The position numbers and the translations under genes are program-made. From Strobilurus pachycystidiatus (lineage: Eukaryota > Basidiomycota > Agaricomycetes > Agaricales > Physalacriaceae), in contig JAHLMK010000006.1 of assembly GCA_019915135.1 (NCBI GenBank), positions 1,612,001 to 1,676,000 of the forward strand: 64,000 nt of DNA, given 5' to 3'. This document shows, piece after piece, positions 1 through 12,031 of the stretch. The notes below the pieces were generated by a model. The model was not told the origin of the DNA and did not search any database. It saw nothing but the letters and a program-made list of their open reading frames with translations. Positions within the stretch are counted from its first letter, which is position 1. Each line of letters starts with the position of its first letter.

Positions 1-563
1 CCGCGTCGCGGATCAGTTCTTCCTCCCAACGATGGGTCCCGAAGTAGTCGTCCGACTCCGACTGGTCTGGAGACGGAGCTTTAGCATTCACGGCTCCAGC
101 GACGCGTGCGAATGGCCAACTCACATTTGTATACCTTGAACCCATCTCCTTTATTGCTAACAGCGCGAACGCGTTCTTCTAGTCCCCAGTGATACAATAT
201 CCTCGAGCCATTGGGTGGCAACCTGTGCAAAGTAACGTATCGATTAGTGTCACACTCCCACGCTTCTGTAACTGCCCGAACACACCTAGCACCTCCGTCC
301 GGAACCTGCGATGATCCTCCCAAGCTGAGTTCCTTTTCCAGAACCAGAACACGATGACCGGCAGACGCTAACGCGATGGCGCTTGTGAGACCTGAAAGCT
401 ACTGTGTGAAGACTACTAGGACAGGTTGGGCCGGAAAATCTTGCAACGAACCAGCTATCGAGGCGCCCAAGATGGTCTGTCAAAGGACTGTCAGCTTTGC
501 ACTCATTGAGCTCGATGAACGAACAAATTGGAGGGAAATGGAGGCTCTTTTCCTTTCAGCCAT
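1..563 (-). CDS. FAD-dependent monooxygenase (salicylate hydroxylase-like), 5' part only
   Basis: Only the N-terminal exons lie in the window; the gene runs off the left edge. The start is the ATG at 563-561. Exon 1 encodes MAERKRASISLQF and joins in phase 0, after a ~48 bp intron, to TILGASIAG, the Rossmann dinucleotide-binding loop. This continues into GLTSAIALASAGHRVLVLEK, the usual start of class A flavoprotein monooxygenases. Later exons carry GGSSQVPDGGAR, LPPNGSRILYHWGLEERVRA and YFGTHRWEEELIRDA. The same exon order, intron phases and near-identical motifs occur in the complete gene at 40462-42458, so the two are paralogs in opposite orientation. Family knowledge: these enzymes hydroxylate aromatic or other small substrates using NAD(P)H and FAD. 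The substrate cannot be told. Whether the missing 3' part is intact is unknown. Confidence 0.85.
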
Positions 564-1687
564 GGCGTGTCGAGGGTAAGAAGAATGAGAACAATTTACA
601 GTGCGCACGGTGACCCTTCGAGAGTCAGGCTTGCCAAGCCACTGGATGGGGCAATCAACATGCATCATGCAATGACATCTATTGACATGCATGCCTAGAA
701 GACTAGAAGACTATGTAGAACAAAGACGGGATCTAAACTGGTCGAACGTCCGGTAGGGCAGCAGAGGACACTAAGTTAAGTGCATCGATATACATAGACA
801 CATCCATCCTCCTCATTTGTGCGCCAACCACGATGTCACAATGAGCAAGGCTTGCATTCATGATGGGTGACGCACAATAGCGCAGAGGACCAACGTGAGT
901 GGACAAGAGATGAAAACATTAGGCTGCGCGCGCGACGGAAGACGAATACATAGGCGGCCGCGGCTATGCGCTGATCTCCCGCGGTAAGTTCGGTCTTCGA
1001 GAGTCTGGCAAACCCATCCAATCGGGGGATTTTCCGCAAGACCATTCGCCGCGCAACTAGAAAACTGTTCCTTCAGGTCGAGTACGGTCCTGTAGTATGT
1101 ACGGCATGGATTAGGGTATAGCAGCCCATCAACTGCCAGTGCATTTACGTGATGACATGGAAGTCTGATGCTCTGTGTCACGGTGTGTCCGCGACGGGAG
1201 ACTGAAAACTGGCGACGGCGAGGAAAGACTTGCATACAGAGCAATCCGGTTATGCTCCGACCGAGTCCGACGAACATCGACTATGTAACCGACTGGTAAC
1301 CGACCGCCTTATCGCGACTGTAAGGACCACTCATGACTCTTTTCTTGAGAGGCCTCATTCCCTCCAGTGCGAAGCTCTTGCATAGGGACCGCTTCGAATC
1401 GTTAAGTGAGGTTGATCCATGCTTTCCCTCTGCGCCCTCAAGCATGTTCATCTTCCTGGGACGGACCGGGACAACATCAAGAAGATTGCCCAGCGGAGGC
1501 ACATGACGGACTCGTTGTCGTCGACCTATCATCCCTATGCGTTGAGATTGTGAATGTTGAGGATAGACGTGCCCATCAACACGTCCATGTCCGATATCGG
1601 GTCATAGTTGGAGGGAAACGGGAGGAAGGAGGATACGCGACGACCACGATGATTCTCGAAGGGCGTAAACATTCCCGAGACCCCCGT
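564..1687. other. Intergenic, no supported gene
   Basis: About 1.1 kb between the FAD monooxygenase promoter and the 3' end of the Mtc5/WDR59 gene. Short open frames exist on both strands, but none shows a recognisable domain or a convincing exon chain. Apart from the promoter block at 607-622 nothing is supported. Confidence 0.6.
607..622 (-). promoter_or_regulatory. Promoter block shared by the two FAD monooxygenase genes
   Basis: A 16 bp block, reading CTCGAAGGGTCACCGT on the minus strand, lies about 45-60 bp upstream of the monooxygenase ATG. The same 16 bases occur at 40403-40418, at the matching distance before the paralogous gene. It could be a shared control site or simply residual similarity of a duplicated promoter. 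Confidence 0.4.
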
Positions 1688-4600
1688 TCATTTCCACTTA
1701 CACGTACATCCACACCCCGATGGACACGCCGTGACGTTGACCTTCCTCCTGCAAAACATATGAATAACGTGCAAACAACGGATGCAGCTCTGCGATAACC
1801 CTGTCCGAGTTATCGTAAGTAAATGCAGCCCACAGCACCCCATATAGTAACCACGAACCTTTGACAGGCAACCGACATATTGAGCAATTAGGCATCCCAG
1901 ACGAGTGGCTGCACGACGAGCACGTCCCAGCGTCGACGGGCAGCACCGCGTGGCATGTCTCGCATAGTCTCGAAACACCTGCATACACAATCAGACCAGA
2001 TAGATACACACAAGCAGGTAAAACCCACCAATCTCGTGCTGATCAGCTTCGGCTGTAACATGTGGATGTACGACCTTGAGCAGCTCTAGCCGCTTGTGGT
2101 ACAACTCCCATCGGAAGAGGACTTCAGCGTACTCGTTGACGTATCGCAAGTACATATATACCTCGCCTCTATGAAAGGGCAAAGGCAATCTAGCAAAACC
2201 TTCAGCATCACGTCAATATGATATGGTTGATGTTTGACTGACAGTTCCTCTCCATTTACTGCTTCTTGGAAGACAATCTGCTTCCTCGGGCCCGGATCAT
2301 GATGAGACGTAGCCGTAAGAGTCGACACCAGAGATTTCGCAGGCGAGAAGGACACAGCACTCGCCTTCCTCTTCTCCTCATTCCACGACAGCGAATCGTT
2401 CCCCGTACTCTTCCTCTGCGTCGTGCGAGGCGAGGCCGGCTCCCGTCTCGGAATAGGTATAGCAGACGACCTCCGGCTCAGCGGCGGCGTCTTCTCTGCA
2501 GCAGGTGTCATAAGCCCGTCCTTCAAGCTATCCTGCACACCAGTCAGCTTGTCCGCCATGAACTGGCGCATCGTGTTCGTCGTGAACAGGCTGGACCACG
2601 ACCCGGCGCGTGAGGACACAGACGAGGCGGACGCGGACGGGAGGCTTGGAGAGGCCTGAGCGCTCGGCAACCGAGGCCACATAGGTGACTTTGGGCTCTC
2701 CCGGCCGGACCTCAGGCGCTGAGCGGCTTTGGTCCTGCCAAAGTAGTCATTTGGGTATGCGACGACTTCAGAGTAGCCAGAACGGAACGGCGTCGCTGCT
2801 CCCCGTGTCTTCGATGCGATGGGCTTCGGCCCGTCAATAGGCGGTATGATTTGTAGCGCGATCATGGAGACCATGGCCAGCATCTGGACGTCTTTCTGAT
2901 CCGCGAGGGTTTGGATGCTGATATTCATTTGTGAGTTAGTGGGAGTAAAGCAGTAATGGAGCTCACATCTGTTTAACCAATTTCCAGAACTTCGTGCTCT
3001 TCCCATCCCGTCCGTACGCCTGGTTTCGTCGAATGCTCAACAGAGCTCCAAGAGTAACAAAGACTCTCGCATGGTCGTATCTCCCATGACTCATCGCAAC
3101 ATTCGCATTCCTCGCACACAGCTCTCCCACACCCCCTATGTCATCCTCATCGACAAACGCCGCAGCATCGAAAACGTACCCCCACGCAACCTTCTTGTCA
3201 CCGCCAGCAATCGTAGTGGTGTTGATCAGCAGCACCGTCGTCTTCTGCTGCGTGACATATCGTTCAGGCGTAGCGCGGAAGCCGTGGCGGAATTGGGGTT
3301 GCGAGAACGTCAGGACGTTGGTCATGAAGCGGGTTATCTGCTCGTCCGTGCGCCGCTGGCTAGTTCCAGGTTGGTGGTCGACAGCCGCAGCCTCTAAGCG
3401 TCGGATAGCGTCGGTTGCCAAAGCAGGAGACTGATACAAGTTGTCTTTTTCTGCCTCTTCAGGCGTGTTAGAGCGAACAGTCGGCGACTCCACGAACCGA
3501 GGAAGGTTCTTCATAGACCTAGGAGGATTGTTAAAGAAACAGACAAGCTCGCCTCAGGTCGGCATTTCAGTTGGTCATTTCGTTCGAGAGCATGGAAACA
3601 CGTACCGTTCGGACCAAACGTCCCTTGGGTCGTCCTCGGCTCGGCCAAATTCTTATTACTCCTCAACAACGCCAAAGTCTGCTCACTCTCCCTCTTCTTC
3701 CCATCATCGTCCTCTTCATCTTCATCACTCGACTCTGAATCCAGATGATTCGGCTTCTCGTCCACGTTCTCATTCTTGAATAGTAGGAATCGAAGACATG
3801 GTTCCAAGCACGGTCGGTAAGTCTCCCTGATGGTCTTCAATTTGCGTATGATGCGTGCCCGGTCGTTGATGGAGATCAACGGATTCGCGTCCATGCTGAC
3901 TGTGGGGGTAGAGTCGGGCCCACTATGTGGGTAGTCTTTGGGAAATGTAAACGTGAATCGCATGAATACGAATTTGTTGACGGTGGGAGATTGGCCCCAA
4001 GGTCCATGTAGTCCGATGGTACAGAATCGCTTCTTCGCAGCCGTGAGTTCGTGCTAGCAAGAAATGGATCATTAATCATAGATACGAACAATAGAACAAA
4101 CACACATACCCGCTCGAGTTTTACCTTGTTCGGCGCCAAAGTTGAGACGACGCGAGTGATCCTGCAAATTTATGAGACTCAGGCAGAAGGTTAATGAAAT
4201 ATGAACGTACTCGTCCTGTAAGCTCTCCATAGGTTCCTCAATGCCAAAGTTGAGACTAGGTCGACCTCGACTCAAACTTCTCTGCTTCTCCTCCTCATTT
4301 CCTCTCGACCGGGAGCTCATCCGACTCGCCTCAGCACTATTGTTCCCTTCACTGCCCGGGTTGCTAGAGCTGCCCCTCCTCCGGTCCTCGATCTTAACGC
4401 TTGTAAGCCAGGTCAAATTATCGACTTCGCGCAGCATAGTTGAGCCTCGCGTCATCTTCGTCGTCGGTTGGTTCTTCAAGATGGATTGCGGTTGATTGGC
4501 GGGCTGCTGGGGCTGCCGCGGAGGAGCACCAGCGCGTACTTCGGCCAGGATAGAGCGATGCCCAACGGGAGCTGAAAGAAGGACAGAGTGCTTGGGGGAA

Positions 4601-6102
4601 TGGGGAGGTTTTCGGAAGGAGATGACACGTTTTGGGTCGAACGCCCTAGGTTTCACCGGTGTCGAACCGATTTGCTGAGAAGATGTGAGCTTATACACAG
4701 CACAGCAAGGTGCCATAGTACCTGCATAACATCAGGATCAATACCCCAGAATCGAAGTGTGCGATCCTTGGACCATGTAATGAGTTGGAAGTCGTTTCCG
4801 TCTGGAAATAGGAATGAATGACCTGGAAGCGAAAATAGGATTATAGGCCAAACCTGGTCCGCCTCTCCTCCAAACGAATTCCTTGACTACGTCAGTGTGA
4901 CCTTCGAACTCATGGACGGGACCACTGGGATCATCAGTCGCGTACATCTCCAGCATAGTCTCTCCTCGCTGAGCAAGACTCATCACACCACGTCCGAAAG
5001 GCATATTACGAGCTCGCCAAACAGGATAGTTTGTGTTGATGACGGCCTTCGGCTCTGGTACGTGTATGTCCCACACTTTTATAGTTTTGTCCAATGAGCA
5101 GGTGACAATTTCCCGCATGTCGTGGTGCGACCAGTCAATACCGTAGATTTTAGACGCATGCGCGCTGATCTTCGAGATAGGAAGGGAGCCTTTGCGCCGA
5201 TCCCAGATGAGGACTTCGTTGGCATGTGAGGAAGCGAGAATATTGGAGTCCTTGCGATTCCATTTGACTTGAGTTCCTGGGGCTAGTAGAGATGAGAGGA
5301 GTGCTTTCAAACGTTTGGTATAATAGCACACCGTTGAACGCGCAGAGTCCAAATGTCGGTTTCCTGGTCTCGCGGAGATCCCAAGTCCATATCCACGAGT
5401 CGATACCGGTGCTGGACACGATATCGGGCTCTTTGGTGTGCCAGTTGATATCTGTGATAGCGCGGTAATGCGAGGAGAGTATGTGCTCGATGTTGGAGTT
5501 TCCGGTAGCCATGAGGTTCCATATGAGCCTAAGGGATGCGTCAAGGAAGCTTGGGGCTGCCGATGACTGGGGACGTACAGTTTCTCGCAAGATGTCGACA
5601 CGACGTATTCGGCTCGGGAGGTATGTGGGTTCCATTGCACGTCGGCGACGTCCCAGGTGCCGCCTTGGGGAAGAAACCTGGGGACCTTCGTGTTGTCCTG
5701 GAGGTCAATGATGAAGAGTCCCCGACGCCTTTATCATCGTCAGCCAACGCTGGAAAGTGATGGGGATGGGCATACGCGGCCAGCACAATGTCGCGCGAGT
5801 ACGGGCTGATGCTCATCTTCACCGGACGTCAGTTCGCTCCTCAAGATCGCGTAGGAATCACGCACATTGCCAACAGCGTCGCCGACCATCTGCCTCATAT
5901 CGAAGACGAGATTCTTGCGCATGCCGCTCGGATCCTCCGCTTCGGGAGGCTCAATGCCATGGTTGCTGGGTAGCGACGAGAGCGGCGGACGTCTCACGTC
6001 GCTCGTAAATTTAATTTTCGCAGGGAGGTCCACCGTCGAAATGCGTCTTCGGGTGAGAATGCTGGAGTCATCGGACGCTACGCCTAATGGTGACAAGGGC
6101 AT
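1688..6102 (-). CDS. MTC5: WDR59 / Mtc5 (Sea3) homolog, SEACAT/GATOR2 subunit
   Basis: A many-exon gene for a protein of roughly 1,200 residues with the domain order of WDR59/Mtc5. N-terminal WD40 blades include NMSISPYSRDIVLAA, HYRAITDINWH, SLDKTIKVWDI and EFEGHTDVVKEFVW. A basic, serine-rich linker follows. An RWD domain carries MRFTFTFPKDYPHSGP (about 3915-3963). The C-terminus is a Cys-rich zinc domain with CETCHAVLP, CSSC, CSICRLPVKG and, after the last intron, CIRCLHVIHMF and the terminal CPSGCGCTCK. Family knowledge: this is the Mtc5/Sea3 subunit of SEACAT (GATOR2), a regulator of TORC1 at the vacuole. The in-frame ATG at 6102 (MPLSPLGVASDD) is preferred; an ATG at 6252 is possible but leaves only 54 bp before the divergent neighbour. 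The last intron restores the zinc-domain frame, which fixes the stop at 1688. Confidence 0.88.
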
Positions 6103-6306
6103 TGCTTGTTCATTTCGAGGTGAATGGGAATAGAGGGCGACGGTGGCTGAACGACGTTCGGGCGAATGGTAGCCGACGCGCGGGGCGGGATGAAGGTCGG
6201 GAGGAACAGTTCGGGAGCAGAATAAATGCTGATGGCTGTTCGCATTGGGCAATGCCCAATTTGGACCTCACCACCTCACCACCATCATCGGTGGCTCACC
6301 GCTAGC

Positions 6307-7068
6307 ATGCCCAAAGCTGGCAAACAACCTAAACTGCGCTTTCCCTTCACGCCCGTCCGCAGACTATTCCAAAGGCGCAAGTCCGAGCCTCTCCCCGACT
6401 ACGGCGAGCCCGACCCCGTCGTCGCCACTCCGCATGTCCATTGCCATCCGCCAGGCAGCGTAGCCCTGCAGAACGAGGACACCGCCGAAGACGCCATCGT
6501 AATTACCGCGCTCGACACCATCCCGTTCTGCTGCCACGAGGATCTCCTCTCCATGACCCACGCCCAGCTCATCTCCGTCGCCGTTGTGCTCAACGCCAAA
6601 CTGCCCGCTGTGCTGGCGATCGACCTTGCAGAGAACCATACTTTCATCCGAAATTCCGTCGAAGTCATTGTCGGCCTCCGTCGCAGCTTTCCTCCGCCTA
6701 CTTCGCGCCGACTCTCTGTCACATCTGACTCCATCCCCGATAGCCCTCCTGCCGGTAGCCCATGCTCGACGCGTCTTAGCATTCGTGGAACTCCCAAGCT
6801 GACGAGTCTGGAGGAAGCAGACGAGGAGGACGTTCTTCCTAGGAGGAAGCCGCACCTGAGACGCGCATCCATGAATGTCTCGCCCACCCCGCGCGAGCGT
6901 CCTCGAACCGTCACTCAACCACGCCACAAATCCGACAATTTCAGTACACGCCGGACCGAGGCAGTCAAACAGCCGATGCCCTCAGCTCCGCTCGCGACGG
7001 AGAACAGGAGAAAGGATGTATATGGTGTACTGCCCAGCATGAGCAGCGGCGACATTTTCGGTCATTGA
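6307..7068 (+). CDS. Hypothetical protein, single exon, 253 aa
   Basis: An uninterrupted frame starting at MPKAGKQPKLRFPFTPVRRL, divergent from the Mtc5 gene. The first 30 residues are basic. A central region (about residues 55-125) is hydrophobic and looks folded, containing ALDTIPFCCHEDLLSMT and AQLISVAVVLNAKLPA. The C-terminal half is rich in Ser, Pro and Arg, with an acidic stretch EEADEEDVL, and is probably disordered. No known domain is recognised. It may be a basidiomycete-restricted protein. An upstream in-frame ATG at 6226 would overlap the neighbour's likely 5' UTR, so 6307 is preferred. Confidence 0.7.
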   Translation: MPKAGKQPKLRFPFTPVRRLFQRRKSEPLPDYGEPDPVVATPHVHCHPPGSVALQNEDTAEDAIVITALDTIPFCCHEDLLSMTHAQLISVAVVLNAKLPAVLAIDLAENHTFIRNSVEVIVGLRRSFPPPTSRRLSVTSDSIPDSPPAGSPCSTRLSIRGTPKLTSLEEADEEDVLPRRKPHLRRASMNVSPTPRERPRTVTQPRHKSDNFSTRRTEAVKQPMPSAPLATENRRKDVYGVLPSMSSGDIFGH

Positions 7069-7186
7069 TCTTCTGCGATGTGACTCTTTCATCATTACGG
7101 TTACCTTGGCGCAGGCCTCCTGGTTTTCAATTTTTCTTCCTTACACGTTAAACTGGCTGTGATTCTGTACGTATACAATCGACGTT

Positions 7187-8656
7187 CTACTCCTCCACTT
7201 TCACGGCCAGAAGATTCTTTAAACGACCCTTTAGCACACATTGGAAAGAGCGGCATCTACTGACCTTGAAGTCAACCTCAACAACAACGTTGAAGCGCCG
7301 GTCAGATACGTTCTCAAGTTCGTAGTGGTCATGGCCGAAGAGGAAAGCACGGTTCCCAACCTGGCGGAAGGATCGTAGGCTGAGTCCGAGCTCTGATATC
7401 TTTCCAGAAAGGTTCAAACAGCCAATGCGTTCTTCGACGACGCGATAGCGCCAGAGTTCCGGCTTGTAGACGTTGTCCTGGTCACTATAAGGCCAAGTGA
7501 TGATCAGAACATCCTTAGAAGCCTGATCGTCTGTCTCCTCAAACTCGACAGTTTCCAAATTGTAGTAATCTACTTCTTCTGGGGGAAATTCACCAAGTAG
7601 CGTCGGGATTTTGGAAAACGTCATGTTCTGGATGTTGTAAATCCAGAAGTGTTCATTGCTGAAGGAGAAGGCTGGAATCAAACGAAGATGAGTATATGAT
7701 CGTATATAATCACGTACAAGGTCGATTGACAATGTGAATTTACTCACAGTTGTCGTCGGTCGGTTCCACCTGCGATCCGGGACCTATCAAGATTTTCGTT
7801 CCCTTATAGATGGGCGCAAGCGGGTGATAGGATCCAGCATTTGGCCGAAAAGTCGTCCGGATACGGCCTATCCTTGACCTTCCAAGACCAGCCGTTGCGT
7901 GCATTGTACTCTGCAACGCTAAAGCACAGAGTACCCACACCACCAAATATGAAGAGAAAGTTATTGACCGTGATCATGGAAGCCGACTCCCTCGCCCTGA
8001 CCTCCCCTCCGTGCACATTCACATAAAACCAGGTTTTGCCAGACACGTCGACGGCAATCAATCTGTTTGAAACATCGCCGTCCGTGTTGACGCCCCCGAA
8101 CATAAGAGTGAATTGCTCTCCTTGCGGTGTCGTCCACGCCGCGGATGCATCCTGACGAATGGTTGGAAGTGGTTCCCCTTGAAGGAACTGATTGGCGGCA
8201 TTGCCGTCTCGGTTGGATTTGCGAATATTCAACGTCTGTACTAATTGCTCAGTGTGTGCCCAAGCCCGGAGCTATAGCCTATAGTGGCCTGACCTACCTT
8301 CCAAGTCATACTCCCGGTGTCGAACACACAGAATTGATTTAAGCTGATAACTCGATCCTCGCGGCCAGACTGGCGAGGGATTGTACCGCCATGGATAACG
8401 ACAGTGTCCTCGAATACTGGAGCATGGTACCAGTCAGTCCAGACTGGAGCTAAATTTTGAGGCAGTCTATGCACTGTGAGACCACCAACAACGTCCTCCT
8501 ATTCGCAGTTTAGCAATGTCCAATGTCGCAGACAGCGATTCAGAGCGGCTCGTACTGGTGTGGCTGAGTGATTCGACCGGCGCTGTACTACGCGCCGGAC
8601 TGATCCGCTGGAAGGTTTCTTCCGCTTCTTCAAATTTACCCTTTGTTCGGTCATGG
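7187..8656 (-). CDS. Kelch-repeat beta-propeller protein
   Basis: Several exons encode kelch-type blades: FEDTVVIHGG, FTLMFGGVNTDGDVSNRL, NNFLFIFGGVGTL and NRAFLFGHDHYELE, each a hydrophobic run ending in Gly-Gly followed by a polar strand with Trp or Tyr. The model starts at the ATG at 8656 (MTEQRVNLKKRKK). A 57 bp intron with donor gtacga and acceptor aatag then removes an in-frame TAG and joins in phase 0 to EDVVGGLTVHRLPQ. The last exon (7187-7680) ends LLAVKVEE. Kelch propellers are binding scaffolds; nothing here indicates an enzyme. No signal peptide or F-box is seen. Confidence 0.75.
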
Positions 8657-8885
8657 TCGTTTCTCTGGGAGTCGGTATGTATGTAAGTCAAAGAAAGACA
8701 CTTTTGGAAAATCGCAAATTCGGCCGGCATCCAGAACTACATATTGATGGCTTGCAAACTAACCTGACAGTCATGAGTCTGACCTCTATCATGAACAAAC
8801 ACGCGAAGACATGAGCAGAGTATGGGATCAAACTGAGTACATTCACACATCCTCGATTCTGGGACAGTACATATTCATGATTTTC

Positions 8886-10150
8886 TCAGTTCAGAGAAGG
8901 GCTCTGTAGCGCCGACCACGCCATGCCGAGGGGGTCGTACCTATCACCAGGAATCTCGCTCTCCTCTGCGATCTTGCGAACAGCATCCACTTCATCCTCG
9001 GAGAGCTGCACCTTGGACGAAGCGGTATTTTCCTGGACGTACTTGGCGGATTTGGTTCCGGGAATGGCCAGGAAGTCGGGGCCCTGCGCTACAATCCATG
9101 CAAGCGTAACCTGGCCAGCCGTGGCGTTGTGAGCCTCGCCAATGGCCTGGATCTTCTTGACGACCTCGAGGATCTTGGGGAAGTTCTCCTTCGAGTACCT
9201 ATGGTCAATCGTCAGCAGGGCTTCCTAAGGACTATGACTTCACTGAGCGTACTTGGGTATCATTTTTCGGTAATCGTTGACCTCAAAGTCGTCGGGAGAC
9301 TTGAACCTGCCAGTCACGAGACCTCGTGCCAAGGGCGAGTACGCTACAGTCGTGATTCCAAGCTCCCGACAGGTCTCCAGTATCCCATTGTGCTCAATGT
9401 CGAGCACGAACGGAGAGTACTCGATCTCATATGCAGTAATGGGATGGACGGCGTGCGCGCGACGAATGTCATTGACAGAGCACTCGCATAAGCCGAGGTA
9501 TTTGACCTTTCCCTCTCTAAAACTTTGTCAGGGACAAAGACAGTCCGGCAATATGCAAATTCACGTACTTCACGAGCTGGGCCATTGCACCGACAGTTTG
9601 TTCGATAGGGACGGTAGGGTCAATGCTTTCAAACCAGTGTCAGTTGAGCCAGACTGTAGATAGATATCGTGACTCACCGGTGGCAGTAGTACAAATCAAT
9701 ATAGTCAACGCCTAACCTCTCGAGAGACTTGTAAAACTGTTCCTTGACATATTCTGGGTCACCGCGGGTGCGTAAGCCATCCTCGTCGTAGTGAACACCA
9801 AACTTGGTGGCAAGGAAAATCTCGTCGCGCTTGCCAGTGCGCTTGAACCTGATTAAATCGTGATGGTGTCATCGACGGCTTGGTTGAATAGCTTCCTACC
9901 ATTGACCTATCACCTCCTCCGAATCCGCATAGCTGTTTGAAGTATCCCAATGAGTGCTCCCTGCTTCATAAGCAGCATCCAGGAGCTAGTCCGAGAGAGT
10001 TTCTCAGCATGGCCCTTGTTCAATGTGACTGAGACTTGCCTTCTGTCGCTCATCGTCGGATGGAACAGCGCCGTAAGACATGCTCATGCCCATCGCGCCG
10101 AAGCCGATCGGGTTCACAAGACTGTTTCCGATCACTCTCAAGTTCGCCAT
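8886..10150 (-). CDS. Aldo/keto reductase (YakC / AKR13-like)
   Basis: Starts [27 protein letters not shown] at 10150 and ends with [12 protein letters not shown] and a stop at 8886. Four exon blocks join into about 345 residues. The AKR catalytic residues are visible: Asp in [12 protein letters not shown], Tyr in SYADS, Lys in IFLATKFG and His in DLYYCHR. The NADPH-binding C-terminal part follows: [30 protein letters not shown] and [15 protein letters not shown]. Family knowledge: a cytosolic NADPH-dependent reductase of aldehydes or ketones. The pyridoxal and YakC groups look alike, so the substrate is not assigned. It lies next to the sesquiterpene synthase relic, but intact AKRs are common housekeeping genes. 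Confidence 0.88.
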
Positions 10151-10536
10151 GGTGGTGTTGGTAGAGGTCGAAGTCTAAGAAGCTTGGGGCCACTCAGGCT
10201 GTTAGACGCCCATGGCAGCTTACCAATCTTCTATGGACCATAATTCTCAGCGTCTCCGCAATTGTCCATTGCTACACCATGCGCCAACCGCACCTTTGTC
10301 TGCACCGTCAGCCCGGGAATCAATAGCTGGCATCAGGAAGTGATGAACATGATGTTGTACGACCCAGGGCCACCTCCGTCTTTCTTGCGACCCCCGAATC
10401 GGATGTCGCATGTTACCGACCACCACAATAGGAACTAGCGAGATGATATCTACAGAGTCAACGACGAGGCAAGTGTTCTTGGTCCGATGAATGACGAAAC
10501 TCACACTGACATCTTGTACTACTTCATCTTCTCCCG
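10151..10536. other. Intergenic, no supported gene
   Basis: 386 bp between the start of the aldo/keto reductase and the 3' end of the terpene synthase relic. A longer minus-strand open frame crosses it but is out of frame with the terpene synthase similarity and has no recognisable motif. Confidence 0.5.
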
Positions 10537-11763
10537 TTACCCGGACAAGCTCAAGATGTGGGTGAAGGGCATCCTCATTATCAGCCAACGAATCATCCTG
10601 ATCCTCGAGTTGTCTTCGTCCAAGTACCTCTCGGTCGTCAAGCTCCACCTGTAGTCTGACTCTCAGTATCAACCCAAGATACAAGCTTGTAAGATATGTC
10701 CTACCCACTCAGCGTTGCCACGAATCCAATCACCGTAGGCATCCAGACTTCTGGCCGCGTCGCGCCAATGCTGCCCAGACTGAGCAGCGCACTCTTTGGC
10801 GACTTGCCATTGGTGCAGGAGACACTCGGAGAATTCGCCCACGAAGTCGACATCTGACAGAATCACAAGTGTCTTAGTAGACTCCATGATCACAGTGACG
10901 ACGTTGGCGGCCGCGTGCCCCTTCGCCTGTTCCACTGTATTATAGGAATACAAGTCCTATCCAGCTCTCGAGCTCAGCACTTTATCACAACAAGCACAGA
11001 ACTATTCACGTACATTCAGAATACGAGGTCCATAGTAACGGCGTTATACCCACTGACGAAGGCTGGGTCTTCAGAAACTTCATCAGATAGTTTCAGCTCG
11101 ATTTGGACGAACTTCGATAAGTCAAAGGAGGGGCGGATGCCGCTCGCCTCGCGACGAAAGTCAATATAGTCCTGGATGTTCGGTCTTGACGTACTCGCAG
11201 AAATGGTCGACAGAGCGACGAGCAACGTCCGGGCCGAAGCGGATTACATGAACCCGCTTGAAGCTAGCAAGCAAGAGGCTCAGAACACAGGTCGCATTGC
11301 GACTTACTGTGTCATAATTCATCATGTTATAACTTCTCCGCACCTTCAAAGGAAGTGTCGTGAAGAGCCTGCCAGACGATGATGGCCGCCTGATTGTCAC
11401 CCTCTCCCGTCTCATTGTCAGTAAATTCGTCGTAGACCTACAGCACGTTAAACTGTGAGAGAGACCGGAACATTGCTAGTAGAAATAGTATAGTCCACGT
11501 TGCCACAGAAACATCGAGATCACCAGGTCCATGTCCGCACAAGGTCCCTCCGTTGGCGTACGGGTAGGTGACCGAGTCCAGGAGCTCGATGTTACAGTAG
11601 TCCATGCTTATAAATGCCCTCAGCTTCGTTACATAGACGATCGCGTTGTACTGGTCAATCCAGGCGCGGAAGTCAGTACGAGCCTGGGGTAGAAAGAGTT
11701 TTGGGGAGCGATAGCGACTGCCCTCTCCAGGTCGGGCATCGAGAACTTCTTGGGCGTAGACAT
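10537..11763 (-). pseudogene. Sesquiterpene synthase (class I terpene cyclase), frameshifted
   Basis: The start MSTPKKFSMPDLERA (ATG at 11763) is typical of basidiomycete sesquiterpene synthases. Downstream, in order, are RAWIDQYNAIVYVTKLRAF, CNIELLDSVTYPYAN, the metal-binding motif in VYDEFTDNE (11411-11437), YIDFRREASGIRPSF, the NSE-type motif NDLYSYNTVEQAKGH and DAYGDWIRGNAEW, then LTTERYL. The frame breaks at least three times where no intron can explain it: before ARTDFRAW (about 11690), between TLC and DMDLV (about 11535), and before the NSE exon (about 11030). The NSE motif has one extra residue between Ser and Glu. The join before LTTERYL also needs a frame change. This looks like a decaying gene. 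Assembly indels are the alternative. Family knowledge: such enzymes cyclise farnesyl diphosphate. Confidence 0.7.
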
Positions 11764-12031
11764 GACTCGGATCATCGTGGTGGTTGAGAGCCTGAGTGCT
11801 TTCGACGCTATGCATGTGGTAGAACGTTCACAGGACCGCCGTGACGGGCTTTGACGCAATCCTGGCATTGCATGAGAACCTGTGCTTCGTCCGAGGTAGT
11901 AATGAGAGAGTAATTCGAAACTAAGAGGGGATATGATCGGAGTTCCCCGAAGTTGCACGTGATAGGAGCTCAGGAGTTCCTGCCAGTGTTCAAACTTCAG
12001 GCTGCTGCCTCCTACTAGTACTACGTCCACC

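Noticed and set aside
1406..1798. 130-codon plus-strand open frame
   Set aside because: No domain, no conserved exon partners, and it overlaps the 3' exon of the Mtc5 gene on the other strand.
10247..10708. 153-codon minus-strand open frame
   Set aside because: It is out of frame with the terpene synthase motifs on the same strand, has no domain, and its composition is that of a shadow frame.
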